NCBI GenBank assembly: GCA_011634665.1
Contig: WAEK01000001.1
Coordinates: forward strand, 449,501-513,500
Source: Mortierella sp. BCC40632
Lineage: Eukaryota > Mortierellomycota > Mortierellomycetes > Mortierellales > Mortierellaceae
Length of the DNA: 64,000 nucleotides
Direction: 5' to 3'
This document shows, piece by piece, positions 20,969 through 32,917 of this stretch. The notes beneath the pieces are model-generated. The model did not search any database and was not told where the DNA came from. It saw only the letters and a list, made by a program, of their open reading frames with translations. The stretch's first letter is position 1; each line of letters opens with the position of its first letter. The translations under genes and the position numbers were made by a program.

Positions 20969-21500
20969 AGGCGGCATGTCTGACTGAGTGGTTGGTGGTG
21001 GGCAGTGGTTTGTTAACGAACGTTCACGACACGGGCGCGTCTTGGGGTAATCGCGGGATGCGGTCGCGACTAGGGGTGAGAACAAAGGGGGAAGAAGAAG
21101 GAGGAAAAGAAGCATAGGCCATCGAAGGCGTGGCACACGGGCACATGAAAGAGTCCAATAGACAGGAGTGATGGCAAAGGCGATGAGCGATGGATGATGG
21201 CGATCGTTGCGATGGTGGCGATGGCGAAGATAACCGTGCTGGTCAGCCAGTCAGCCAGATCAAACAAGTGGAGAGTGAGAGCGAGACAGAGAGAGAGACG
21301 GGTGATGGACGAGCGGACTGGGGACCGATAGAGAGAGAGGGAATGAGAGTGAGGTCTCTGGCCATTAGTAATAATAGACCACATTAGGAGCCAGTGGACA
21401 GTGCTCTGGTGGTGGTGGTGTTCTGTACTAGACAGCCAGCCAGCCAGCCAGCCAGCCGCGCCTCTTACTCTCTCGCTCTCATTGTTTCCGCCGGCTTCTG

Positions 21501-21569
<69 letters not shown>

Positions 21570-21938
21570 ATCTATCTTGCTTTCTTTCTTTCTTTCCTTT
21601 CTTCCTTTCTTTCTTTTCCTTCCTTCTCTTCTCTTCTCTTCTCTCTCTTTCTCTCTTATTTATTTTCGATCCATCATCAAATCATCCTGCCGGCTCATCC
21701 ATTGTCCCCATCCCATCCGCTCTCAGTCGACCAACTCCTTCTCTTTCTTTTCCCCCCTTAACCCATCGCCCCTTTGCCCTTGCTCTGCTCTGCTCTGCTC
21801 TGCTCTTCTCTGCTCTGCCCTGCCCTGCCCTTGCCCTGCCCTGCCCTCTCGCTCTACCCTATTCTGTACCTCCCTAAAGGACCATTGTCTATCACGGCCC
21901 TGGCCTGATCTCTCCTGTCTCTGTCTTCCCCACCTCAC
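19856..21938. other. Intergenic region upstream of the bZIP gene
   Basis: It holds GA tracts (20330-20350, 20612-20640), an A-run at about 20933-20967, a (CAGC)n stretch near 21427-21458, a (CT)n tract at about 21508-21566 and a CTGCT repeat at about 21783-21810. No gene is supported. The long minus-strand open frames here are translations of these repeats. Confidence 0.5.
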
Positions 21939-24499
21939 ATGTCCGCACTCATGTTCGACGATTTTATCGAGCTGGACCTGCTAGATCACACCGATGCAAG
22001 CAATGACTTGTTCTCGTACTTTCTCGACGGCGCCGCCGTCGACCCTGCTGGCACTCTCACAAGCTCCGCCGTCATGCGCGAGCCAGCCGCAGTAGCGGAT
22101 CCGGTTGCGCCCCCAACGCTTGATTGCGAAGCTACCGCGCCCCTGTCCATGATTTCACAGAGCGATCCGATTGCTGAACAGCAATCGCCCATGCTTCTGG
22201 ACTCGCTCAAGCTAGAGACTGACTCGGACATGGTGACAGCATCTGCACATTCAGCACATCCAGCTGCATTGATGCTCTCTGGCGACCCAGTCGCCTTAAA
22301 CTCAAGTCCACTTAGTGGCGTCACTCCACAGATGGTCAGTCCTAGTCAACTGACCATCTCTCCCGAGAGCACAATCACACCTGCATGTGTTGCCAAGAAT
22401 CCAGCAACTTCTAGACGCAGAGCTTCAACAACAGTATCCAAGAATACTGCTTCAGGTACAGTGATCCACCTGTACCCGGTCCACATGCATCCATGGTCCA
22501 CATCTGACCACATGGTTGATCTCTCTCTCTCTTTTTTCCCCTTCTGTCCTTGGTTAATGTTGGAACAACCCTTCTCTTCCATTTCTCACCCCATGTCCCA
22601 TCAAAGTACAACATGACTGATTGATTTGCTCTTTAATTCGCTCTTCTCCCCATAGATCTTACCACTGCATCGGCTCCTACAAAGTCCAGCACAAAGCGCG
22701 CGAGCCCTGAGCCAGGTGCTGCCCCTACCCCACGAAAACATGCCAAGACCGAGTCGGTCTCAAAACCAAAGTCATCCCGAAAACTCTCTATTGCCTCTTC
22801 CTCCTCCTCTTCCTCTTCTTCTTCCACCACACATCCCTCCACATCTCCAACAACTTCCTCCATCGCTATCGACTCTGCAGCGGTGACCGAAAGGTCCTCG
22901 TCCGCAGCAAAGTCACAACTCGATTCACCACCACCCTCGCTCGCCTCTCTCACCTCTCCTGAAAGCACGACATTGTCCGCAGCAACGCTCCAGTTCCTTC
23001 TCCAGCAGCAAGCGGAGACGCCACTGATCCCACAGCTGTTCACAGGCAAGCTATCGCGACAGGAGATCGATGAGACTCTGAACCGTTTGCTCGAGTCTAC
23101 AAAGCATCTACTGATGCAGTCTCCTCTAGAGGATGATGCCAAGGCCGACAAGGCTGGCTCTGTATCAGATGATGAATCGGACGATGGCATGGACGGCGTT
23201 GAGAGCAACGAGCCTGCCACAGAGCAGACCCACTGGCTAAAGACACAGCCAGGCATCAAGACGGACGACATTCCATCATCGACTGACCTCAAAAAGATGA
23301 CCTCCAAGGAACGGCGGCAGCTCCGCAACAAGATCTCTGCCAGAAATTTCAGAGTTAGGAGAAAGGGTGAGTGTCTCGTCATGACTCTATGACTAGACTG
23401 GTGTCTTTTTATGCACAGAATTAGGAATGATGGTGCTTCAAACAGTCTTTTTTTTTCGCGTAAAAAGAGAGAGAGAGAGGGGAAAAAAATGAGGGGGTCG
23501 CATGCCTATGCTCCATGCGTCCAAAAGGCGCACAACAGGCATGCATGACATCTTGGAGATTGGAGAAAGGGGAGTGAGGGGTATCAGATGATTTACAAAG
23601 CTAGTCAGTACATCTCCAGTGTTCTGTTGCTTTCTCTCCTCTCTCTCTCTTCTCCCCACCCCTTCCTCTCTCTCTCCTTTTCTTGCGCCTGGATTTCACC
23701 CCCAAGCACTTTGTGCCATTAACCGCTCAAGAGACTCATTTTAACCGTTTGATTGTTGCAATTCCCGTTTCTGGATGATATAGAATACATTGTCACCTTG
23801 GAAGGACAGGTCCTACAGCACAAGACAGAAGCTCGTCACTTGCGAGAGGCAGTGACGCTTGTACAAGAGGAGAACCAGAGGCTCAAGGATGAGTTGGAGC
23901 AGATGAGACGCCAATTGGCAGAGACAACGCTTAATAGCAACGAGGACACAGTCGCCTCGGTCGGTACACAGGAAGCCCTATCGGAGGAACCAACTACCCT
24001 CTCCAAGGAAAACCAATCACTACTTGCCTCGATCATGAACCGAAGCGTATCGCTCAACATGAACCTACCTCAGTCTCCCTCGATCATCATGCCTAATCTG
24101 AACAAGGATGTACCCAACTCCACATCCGCCTCGACAAGCCAACACTCATGGAAGGACAAGAACCCAATCATGGTCCACACAACACTGGTACCTGAGGTTT
24201 GCTTTGGAGATGACTTTCAGTTTGGACCCAAGTCAAGGACAACTAAGGAGGATGAGATGGTGGATCGGCCATGGATGGACTCTTCAGTATCAGCACCGTC
24301 CGAGATGCCCTTTCCCGAGACAGCGCCGCTTGAAATGACAGCGGTTCTATACGAGTTGATGCAAACGGTGGCTTTTGTATCGTACGAGATGATGGCCCCA
24401 GAACCAGAGAGTATGGTTGTCAATAACACTACGGTGGCGGAACTGGATTTCAATCGAGAACTTGATTCGCTTGCCAACCTTTTGACACTTATACTCTAG
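21939..24499 (+). CDS. bZIP transcription factor
   Basis: Three exons (21939-22455, 22656-23366, 23784-24499) give 647 residues. The N-terminal 380 residues are acidic or Ser/Thr/Pro-rich and likely contain activation regions; there is a poly-Ser run near residue 230. The basic region, at about 386-409 (KERRQLRNKISARNFRVRRK), has the bZIP signature Asn-x7-Arg and runs directly into a leucine zipper at about 410-460 (EYIVTLEGQV onward). Intron 2 falls exactly between the basic region and the zipper. The C-terminal 180 residues are acidic and unrecognised. It should bind DNA as a dimer in the nucleus. The SARNFRVRRK form occurs in several fungal bZIP subfamilies and the target genes cannot be told from sequence. 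Confidence 0.9.
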
Positions 24500-25024
24500 G
24501 CATTTCATATACATACATACACACACACACACACGCAAACACACACACAAACACACTATTTTTTTTTTTTCATCTTGCATGGACTTTTAGGATCCCTGTT
24601 CAATAAAAAAATCCCCCCTTCCTTTCTTTCCTGCAAAAACAAAGCCCAAGCAACACTATCATTTGAAAGATGAGAAGTGGTAAAAAAAAAAACTCGGATT
24701 ACTTTGATCTCCTTCCTCAACGGTGCTCTGGATGTAAATATGACGGGCAAAAAGTCTAATATTTATTGGATCGATTCGAGTTACAAGAGTAGATGCTATA
24801 CATACTCATTGAGAACCAGAAATGGAAAGCAATAGATCATGGTAAAGAGACAGTTAAAAATAATAATAAAAACAATTTTGATCCGCCGCGGTCACCCTCA
24901 TTTTCTCATATCAGAAAAGAGCCCAAAGAGGAGGGGGGATGTTTTGTCCAAACCCCCGCCCCCCCCCCCTCCCTAGGTCCATTTTTTTCTTTCTCTCTCT
25001 TTCCCTCTCTCTCTCACTTTAATT

Positions 25025-27197
25025 CTAGCGCTCAAGTCGAACCGAGATGTCCTCTCGCAAAGTCTTTCTCCAAAGATCTGCCTCCAACAACAAAGCGGGG
25101 CGTTTGGGCCTGACATCAACGACCAACGTCTCTAGAGAACTCAGTCGATCCACCACCTCAGACTTGAGTGAATCCAAACTCAAGTCCACACCAGTCCATC
25201 CAAAAGAAAACCTGAGATAGATCAGATTTGGAAGGAACTCGGACATTCCTGTAGAATGAACCTTGTTGACCTTTCTTGATGACAATAGTTCAGAGTCTGA
25301 AGAGACCTGACTCGGTTTTGAATAAGAAGGGTCAAAAGCGAAAAGGTTTGGAAGATTAAAGTCGATGATCAGATCCTCGAGTTGGTGTGTACGTCGGAAA
25401 ATGGCGCTCAGGATATGAGGAGAATTGTAATAGGTACATCTGCCTCCGAAATGGAGTTTGACGAGAGTTTCTGCGAAAGGAAAACACTTTTCGGAAAAGT
25501 CGAGCTATGCGTTTTTTTTTTTTTTTTTTTTTTTTTTTATGATTCATATACGACGCGAAAAAAAAAAAAAAAAAAAGAGTCAAAAGGCTTTCTTTTCTAT
25601 TTCATTTTTTTTTCTTCAGCTCTTTCACATTCCACAACTCATTCATGAGAGACTGACTGACTGGATATCAACATTTACATTTACTTACCGCTTGCATAAA
25701 TATATAGCTCAGTTTCTGGAAACAAGGTGCTCCATAGAATCTCTCCAGCTCTTGGGTCGTCAGCGTACCACCACTGACATAAGTCTGAATAGCTAGCTTC
25801 TCAAAGAGATGTCTTGGTAACTGCTCCACCCCTTCTTCCTTTGTCCCATTGTTCTTTTCTCCAGAAGCAAATTGGTGGGACAATGAGACGGAAGTGGCAG
25901 TGGCATTAACTTGGACCAAGGCAGTTTGAGTTTGACTATCATCATGATTGCCATCACTTGTGCCAATTGGATATGAACAATAATCAATAAACTCCCAAAG
26001 AGCTTCACGCGACCCAAGTGGAATATCGCTTTCAATAGACTGGAGGTTGGGTCTGTCCTTCACTAGATTGAGAAGCACTTGCCTCCAGTCAAGGTGTTTA
26101 CCCCAGTATATCAGGCTTCTCAGGTGTCTAAATAGGATCAGTCTTTGGTCCCCCCCAACATTGGTGGTGGAGGCCAATTCTGTATCGAGGAGACGTAAAT
26201 CCTCAATCACCCGAGTTTGAAGATTACACCGGTCGAACTTGAAGGTGTGGAGCTCCGGAAAGAGTCGATCTAATTCGATCAGTGAAAAATCATATAGGTC
26301 GACGAACGAAAGGATGAGGCTTTTCACATTCGGATGTGTTTTGATCGGTTCTGGTCCCTCGAGGGATTGACCAACGTCATTCCATACATCATAGCGATCA
26401 AAAGCAACACCCTTGAAAGTCAAAGATCCAAGGGATGGGAAGGCGTCCAGGAATCTTCTCAGGACTTTGAGATGCAGCATAGGCTCTGCCATTCTATCGA
26501 ATAGATCGGCCTTTGACATGCATAACGAGAAGGATGCTAGGAACAGGCTTGAGTCAAGAGGCCAAGGAGTCGATCGGCCGTGATCATGATTTCCAGAAAT
26601 GATAGCATCCTCTCCTACCAAGGGTTCTATCGCCAGGGCACTGACCACGGCATCCACCATGTCGTCCAGTGATGCACACCTTCCGATCGAAAACATCAAG
26701 TCTCTGGTCGGAGGAAGCCTCTTCAAGATGGCGGAAACTCCATCCATGCTCATGGTTACCTCAAGTTCCTCCTGTGAGATCACCACCTGATCGAGCGGTG
26801 CCACCTCATGAAATTGTAGCAAGGACCGATAGAGATCCAAAGCCTCCAGGAGAGGAGACAGCTCTTGTAGTATCTGTCCTGGCGGAGAATCATTCGCGTC
26901 TAACAACCCCAAGTCTAACTTTAGGACCCTGACTTTGTAAAAGGACACTGGCGAAGTCAGGAACAATAGAGCCTCGGATCCATTGGGTGTTGGGGAGGCG
27001 GCCGACCATTGAATAGTTATTGGAGGAGGAAAGAGTCGATAAAAGAATCGATCCACCAGTCGAAGCTTGGCCTTGTGGAGTGGTCGGAGGTACCGAAAGA
27101 ACCAGTCCCGGTGCTCGGGAATGGACCAAGCTCGTCGGAGAGCAGAAATAGTCTCTATGCTGGCAAGTCGTTCAACGTTGTTATCGGAGGAGCTCAT
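25025..27197 (-). CDS. F-box/LRR-like protein, function unknown
   Basis: Two exons on the minus strand (27197-25689 and 25504-25025) give 662 residues. In-frame ATGs at 27215 and 27248 are alternative starts. The donor is GTAAGT and the acceptor is a TAG just after an A-run (a T-run on the plus strand). The N-terminal part (about 15-45, ETISALRRAWSIPEHRDWFF onward) looks like a degenerate F-box. The rest has irregular leucine-rich repeats such as LGSLTFKGVAFDRYD and PNLIYLRFSFGW. Such proteins are usually substrate receptors of SCF ubiquitin ligases, but the F-box here is weak. The gene is convergent with the bZIP gene. Confidence 0.7.
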
Positions 27198-27545
27198 GGT
27201 ACAGGGACGACGCATTTTTTGTGGAAGGAAGGAAAGAAAGGGCAACACTTTAGAGTTCGGGATGCAAGATGGTCCTCATTCGTGTGTCATGTCAAGAAAC
27301 GAATGGAATGGACAAAGGAATGAAAGTAAGGAGAAAGTGAGGAAAGGGAGGGGGGTTGGTCAGTTGGACCAGGCTTTTTGTGTCGTTTTTGACGAGATAC
27401 CCATTTGGAATGTTGCAAACGCCACCAGAGGATTGAAAGAAGCCTAGAAGCTTGGTGATGTGGCGTAAAAAAAAAAAAAAGGGCGCATAGTCATAGAAGC
27501 ACAAATGGATGCAAAAGCTTTTTTTTTTTTTAACTTAACTAACGA

Positions 27546-30500
27546 CTAAAATCGTCCTCCAGTCTTCACCGCACTACTAAGAATCTCACGCACCGTGGTA
27601 CATCCCCAACGAACGGTTTCCTTCTCCTGTTCTGTTTGACACACTTGACCTTTCTTGACAAACGCCTGCAAAAAGAAGATGATACCCTGTGCCAACGTTG
27701 GGTTCACTGCAGCTCGGATAAAGATGTCTGCCAGCGCCTGCGCGTTCAGCTTTGCCTTTTCCTTGGAAGACCCACCCTTGGACTTGGATGCCTGCTCTTG
27801 CTGAAGAGGCGAATGGAGCTGAGGCTGTGAGGACAAGATAATGTTGGTCATCAAGAGCTGGAAAAAGAGTGTTGGCTGCTCAGGCAAGGATGTAAAAGTA
27901 ACCGTCTTGAGCATCACGAGCGACAGGTCATGGGAGGAGATCAAGAATGAGTACATCTTGCTCAAGTTCACAATCTTTCGCAGCGGCACCTTCTTATCTC
28001 CATCCACGCCATCGTCAAGACCAATCACTTGTCCACCCTTGACCTTCTCCATACCACCAACATCAGTGGCGCCCATCTCGCGAAGAAGATCCCAGAGTGC
28101 GTATTGGAAGGTGATCTTGACCGAATGGTCATGTTGACAGAGACGTTGGCCCACAAGTGTATAGTAGGGGTTGTAAATTTTTTCCTAAGGGTCATGAACA
28201 AGAGAAAGTAGGAGTATGAGAAACATACAAAGCAAACATTAACTACAGTCCACAAGGGTCGAGAACAATGGAATAATGGACAGAAATATCGGTGGTCGCT
28301 TCTGAATAGACTTACGTTGCCTGCACAATGAAGCAGAACGCGGACAATTTCTCGTTGCTGGACTTCCTTGAGACCAAGCTTGAGCAATCGTTCGAATGCA
28401 TCCATGAAATCCTCGCTGCTCATTAAGACCACAAAAATACTTCTACGAATATCTGTATTCATCTTGTTCTTCTTGGCAAGCTTGATAAGCTCATTCTCAG
28501 CCTCGAGAAGATCGTCAGCCGTGGTTGTTGTGTAGGACTGCTGTCGTGAGTTCTCCTCACCAACCATGTTGTTCTTCCAACTGGATCCGACCAACCACCA
28601 TTTGCCCTTGGCTCCGACTTGACGAATATCTGTCAATCCAACACGCATTGGTTCGCTTGGGAAAGTAGTCCGTTTCCGACTCAGTCCAGACAAAAACTTT
28701 TTCATCCTCGTAGTGCTTTCGGCAATAGTGCCAGAAGTGGTCGAATTGGTTGTGGGACCCTTCATTCGGTTCGCCTTGAGTGCTGTAAGGGTCTCGAGCA
28801 GATACTTCGTACGAGACGTAATAGGAGAAGAACCACTGCTGTTGGCCTTTCCGGACACTCCATTCGAGAGAACGGTAAACTCCTGGACAATTGTCTTTAA
28901 CGTTGTGGGGTCGTCCTGTCGAAGCTGATAACCAGAGGTCTTGACGATTTTGACAACCAACTCAACATTCAATTCTGAGAGCTCGGTCATGAACCATCGG
29001 ATCAGTTCATAAACAAGAACACAAGCAACGACTTGCATGTTGTACAACTCTGATACGAGGACGATCAAGTTGGTGCATTGTTTGACAGCACTCAGGGTTT
29101 CATCCGTCATTTCGGTGCTCTTTGTGCTGGAAGCAAACGAGTGATGCTTGTCGAACTGTTCGATCAAGGTTTGGACAAAATGCGCTGCAAACTCAATTCC
29201 AACGAGACGATATAAACTGGCGACCACGGTCGCGTAAAGAATCACAAATGAATCCAGTAAATTTGCCTTTGAAGAAATAGAGGCCAAGATCATATCCGTG
29301 ATAGTCTCGGTCACATCTAATGGGTCGTAGATTGAAATATTAGCTCGTGCACTCGATTGTGCAAAGGAAGCGACCAGAAAACATATAATATAAAACCGGT
29401 GCCTCGCCTGGCCCACTTACCGGCTCTTGGGTATTTGCGGTATAGTCCTTCAATATCGAGGAGAATAGCCTCGATATTGCTTTCACTGAGCTTGTTAAGC
29501 AATCCCTGGAGCTGTCTTCGAAGCCGGAGTAGTTCCTCAGTATTTTGGCGCGGAATCGCTTTAGCAAGAGCTGCAGCTCCACTTTCAGATGCTGAAGCGG
29601 CAGCGGCAGCAGCAGCAGCAGCACGGAGATGTGGTGGAAGATACTTTCCTGTTGATGCAGTTGAAGCTGAGGTTGTGGATGGACTGTCGCCAGATGATTT
29701 TCCTGCCGACTTCATCTCTGTATCTGACTCAGCGTCTTCTTCGTCGCCTTCGTCATCGTCGTCCTCATCTTCATCCTCATCCTCATCCTCATCCTCATCC
29801 TCATCCTCATCCTCATCCTCAAAGTCTCCCTCTAGTTCCTCATCGTCTAGGAGATCGTCATCGTCACTGTCCTCATCACTGTAATCACCTTCTAGCCCTG
29901 CTATAAGCTCGTCTAGGCCGTCGTCATCATCGTCGCCCTCGTCTTCTGATCCTTCCATGTCGTCGAACTCGTCCATGTCTGAATCTTCTAGATCTTCTGG
30001 ATCTACACCTTCAAGCTCCTCATCAAAGCTATCTTCGTCCTCCTCTTCACTTTCGCTCTGGATATCCTTTGCCTTGCGCTTCTTATCCACTGATCCGGAC
30101 GCTGAGGCTGACTTGCCCTTTTGAGAGGCTTTGGCGAGTTCTTTTCTGGCTGCCTCGACTCCTGTCTTGCCTCTTGAACCAAGTTCGATTCCATCCAAGA
30201 GATCTCCGAGACCATCCTCCATGAACATCTTTTTTGCTGCAACCTTGCCCGAGTCCTTTCTCTTGAACCCAAGCATTTTTTCGTAGTGCCGAATATACTG
30301 CTCATCTTCGTCCATGGCAGCACTCATGGCCGATCCGGTCATGTCTCCAGCTACCATGCCGTCTTCCTGCAGCATGGCATAGAATGCCGGGTTGGTTTTT
30401 GCAAGCTTCTCGAGTCGTCGTGCATCGAGTTCATCAGAGTCCATTGTTGGTTTGTTGCCCCTGTTGCTATCCTTGCTCTTTTGCTTCTTTTTCGCCTTTT

Positions 30501-31041
30501 CTTTTGAATTGTTTCCAATAGCGGTTACTAGGGTTTCTCCGTCATGTTCATCCAAGTTGACTTCAAGTTGTGATCCAAGCTTTCTCTTCTTGTTGTTCTT
30601 GTTGACAGCAGTGCCTTGTGAGATGGGCTCCATGTGTTGCTGTCGTCTCAAAAGTTCAATCTTGGACAGTGTCTTGGGGCGACCCTTCTTCTTGTCAGCG
30701 CGCTCCTGTTTCCGGCGCAACTTGCGCGAGGCTGCCTTGTTCTTGAACTTTTTGCTAAAGTCACGGTCGTCTCCATTCTCAAAGAACTTGGAGGAGGCTA
30801 AGAGGGGAGTCGTTCCGTAAGAGGGGGGTGAGGTCAGAGGATGGAACTAGGTAACATTTCATGTATAACAGCTCCATTTGCTCCCAAAGTGCTTACCATT
30901 CTCCATCTCCTGGCTCAATGCTTGAGGGAGGACAGTTGTGCTTGTCTTTTGACGTCCTCCAGAGGCGTGGCCGCCTCGTCCACCGCCTCGTCCACCTCTT
31001 CCTCTTCCTCTTCCTCTTCCTCGTGTGAATGGTGGAGCCAT
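27546..31041 (-). CDS. SGD1: SGD1/NOM1-type nucleolar MIF4G and MA3 protein
   Basis: Four exons on the minus strand (31041-30897, 30797-29421, 29343-28316, 28184-27546) give 1062 residues. An RG-rich start precedes a basic nuclear-localisation region. Then comes a long Asp/Glu segment (about 265-400) and the conserved KYLPPHLR, which begins the structured part. A MIF4G domain covers about 465-690, crossing the exon 2/3 junction. An MA3 domain covers about 785-905 (DIRRSIFVVLMSSEDFMDAF, then an exon junction in CAGN|EKIYNPYYTL). This is the layout of yeast Sgd1 and human NOM1, nucleolar proteins needed for 18S rRNA maturation. The acidic run is encoded by a hexanucleotide repeat at 29766-29820. 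An earlier in-frame ATG at 31068 is possible. Confidence 0.92.
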
Positions 31042-32917
31042 GTTGAGTTTAAGAAGCTTTGTGGACAAGACTGCTCCATGAAGACCTCAGCACTATAAAA
31101 AAAAAAAAAAAAAAGAATAAACAACTTCGCAGTCACCAGTCACTTTTTTTTTCTCGCACCAACTGCTGGAAAGAACTACTCCAGGATACCATTGTCACGA
31201 CTTTGCTGCCTGACAATACTCCAAAGTGTCTGTATAGTCACTCCCGTGAGAGCCAGCAAGCTGGACGAGAACGCTCCACCTCGGGAAAATGGAGCATCAA
31301 TATGAAAAAACCGGTCCCATTTACCACTTTTTTAAAGAGACAATTTGGACTGGTATTGTTTAGATCGAGCGGAGCATCGCTGCCTGAAAAATCTTTTCGG
31401 CGTCCCATAGAGAGCTCAAGTCACTTTTCAGCCGTTTCCAAGCCTCTCCCAATCCGCCGTCTCCTATAAGTAGCGCGTTGTTGCCCAGGTTTTTGGTTCT
31501 TCACTTCAGGAGTGGGCATCGTTGAGACGGTGACTCCAGCTTGCTGGTCAGTCCCGTATCAGCCTTGCACTCGGCACTAGGCATCTCTCACCGCCATGAT
31601 GTATATCTGCGGCCGGCTACTTCGAGACCGATACGTAGGGATTGTAGCGCTTTCTCTTCCTTCTGGAGGAGAAAATGCTCTCCCTGCACGCAATCGCCAT
31701 TCTTTGCCAGGTGGAGTTAGGCCATATGGCCCATGCTTCATGTGGAAAACCGGCGAAGGTATATCCCCTTTACTATTACTTTATAAAAAAAAATGGATTG
31801 ATAATTGGGAACCAAGGGATGGTGTTTGTTGGTGGCAACAAAGAAAGAGTCGTCAGTCGGGACTTTGCAGAAAATATAGTAGTCTGAGGTGGAGGTGCAT
31901 GTCTGCGTGTGTGTGTGTGCGTCTGTGTGTTTTTTTTTGTGTTCTGCCGAGTTCCAGGATATCCTGGCAAAACGGACTCCTAACTGCCAACGTTTGTACT
32001 TTCACCGTTGTGCAGGTGAAGAAGAGGAGACGAGACGAATGAAGCGGGTGCAGCTGGGTTGAATCAAGCGTGAGTGCAGAGTGTAATGGAACCATGGAGA
32101 TTAGAGAGGCGGCTGATTGCAGCTAATATTGACGGCAGGAGCCAGGACCTTGCGTGTTGGAAAGGTGCCTATCTGTTGTGCCTTTCTGTTGAGAGCGGGA
32201 TGGAATCCACGAAGCTGAAAGGGCATTAGAAACACAGGAATGGTTGGCAGGCACTCATCGAAGGAAAGGAGAATGAAAGAGAATGAACAAGAAAGAGGGA
32301 CAGGGATGAATGACAGTACGATCTCCGTTTCTCTGGCTGCATTTTTTTTGTCCATCCATCCATCCATTCCTGTCATATTCTGCGTCTGTGCCTCAGGTAA
32401 GCTCTTTGTCAAGCACTCTTCTTCGGAGGGAAAAGACTATCCGCGTGCGCAAAGAAGGGGAGACGCGCTCGCACAACCAGACAACAAAAGCATCTGACTC
32501 GTCTCTCTTGTCTCTTGTCTCTTTCTCTTCCACCTTTTGCTTTCCTGCCTCTCTTCCTACGTCCACCTCTCCTCAACGACGCTCTCTGTAGCCAACTATA
32601 CCCCTACACACCAACCACTATACCCCTAGCCTGCCAGTCTGCTCACCTGTCCAGCTACCTGGCTACCACTCGCTCGTCAACGACCTAACACCTGACTCCT
32701 GACCACCATACCCTTTGTAGTCCTTGGAACGACACCCCAATACTCTTTTTCACTTCTCTCCTTCTCACATTTTACACGCCCAACCACTTGACACTTCAAC
32801 ACAATACACAGAGCAAAAAGCAAGTAATAACCTCTGTCTGTGTCTGTGCCTATGTCGCTTTGATTTGCCACCACTTCTGATCTAACTCTGAAATCTTAAT
32901 CTCAACTATAGCCTACA
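31042..32917. other. Intergenic, divergent promoters of SGD1 and the 1243-residue protein
   Basis: It contains an A-run at 31098-31115 and a pyrimidine-rich leader after 32500. A plus-strand open frame at 31059-31469 (136 codons) has no recognisable domain and starts inside the SGD1 5' region, so it is not called. Confidence 0.4.

Noticed and set aside
20561..21136. 191-codon minus-strand open frame
   Set aside because: It is translation of GA/CT repeats and an A-run; no domain-like composition.
29357..29884. Plus-strand open frame with long poly-Ser and poly-Ala runs
   Set aside because: Antisense shadow of the SGD1 acidic and Ala-rich region.
31059..31469. 136-codon plus-strand open frame upstream of SGD1
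   Set aside because: Starts inside the SGD1 5' region, includes an A-run, and shows no recognisable domain.
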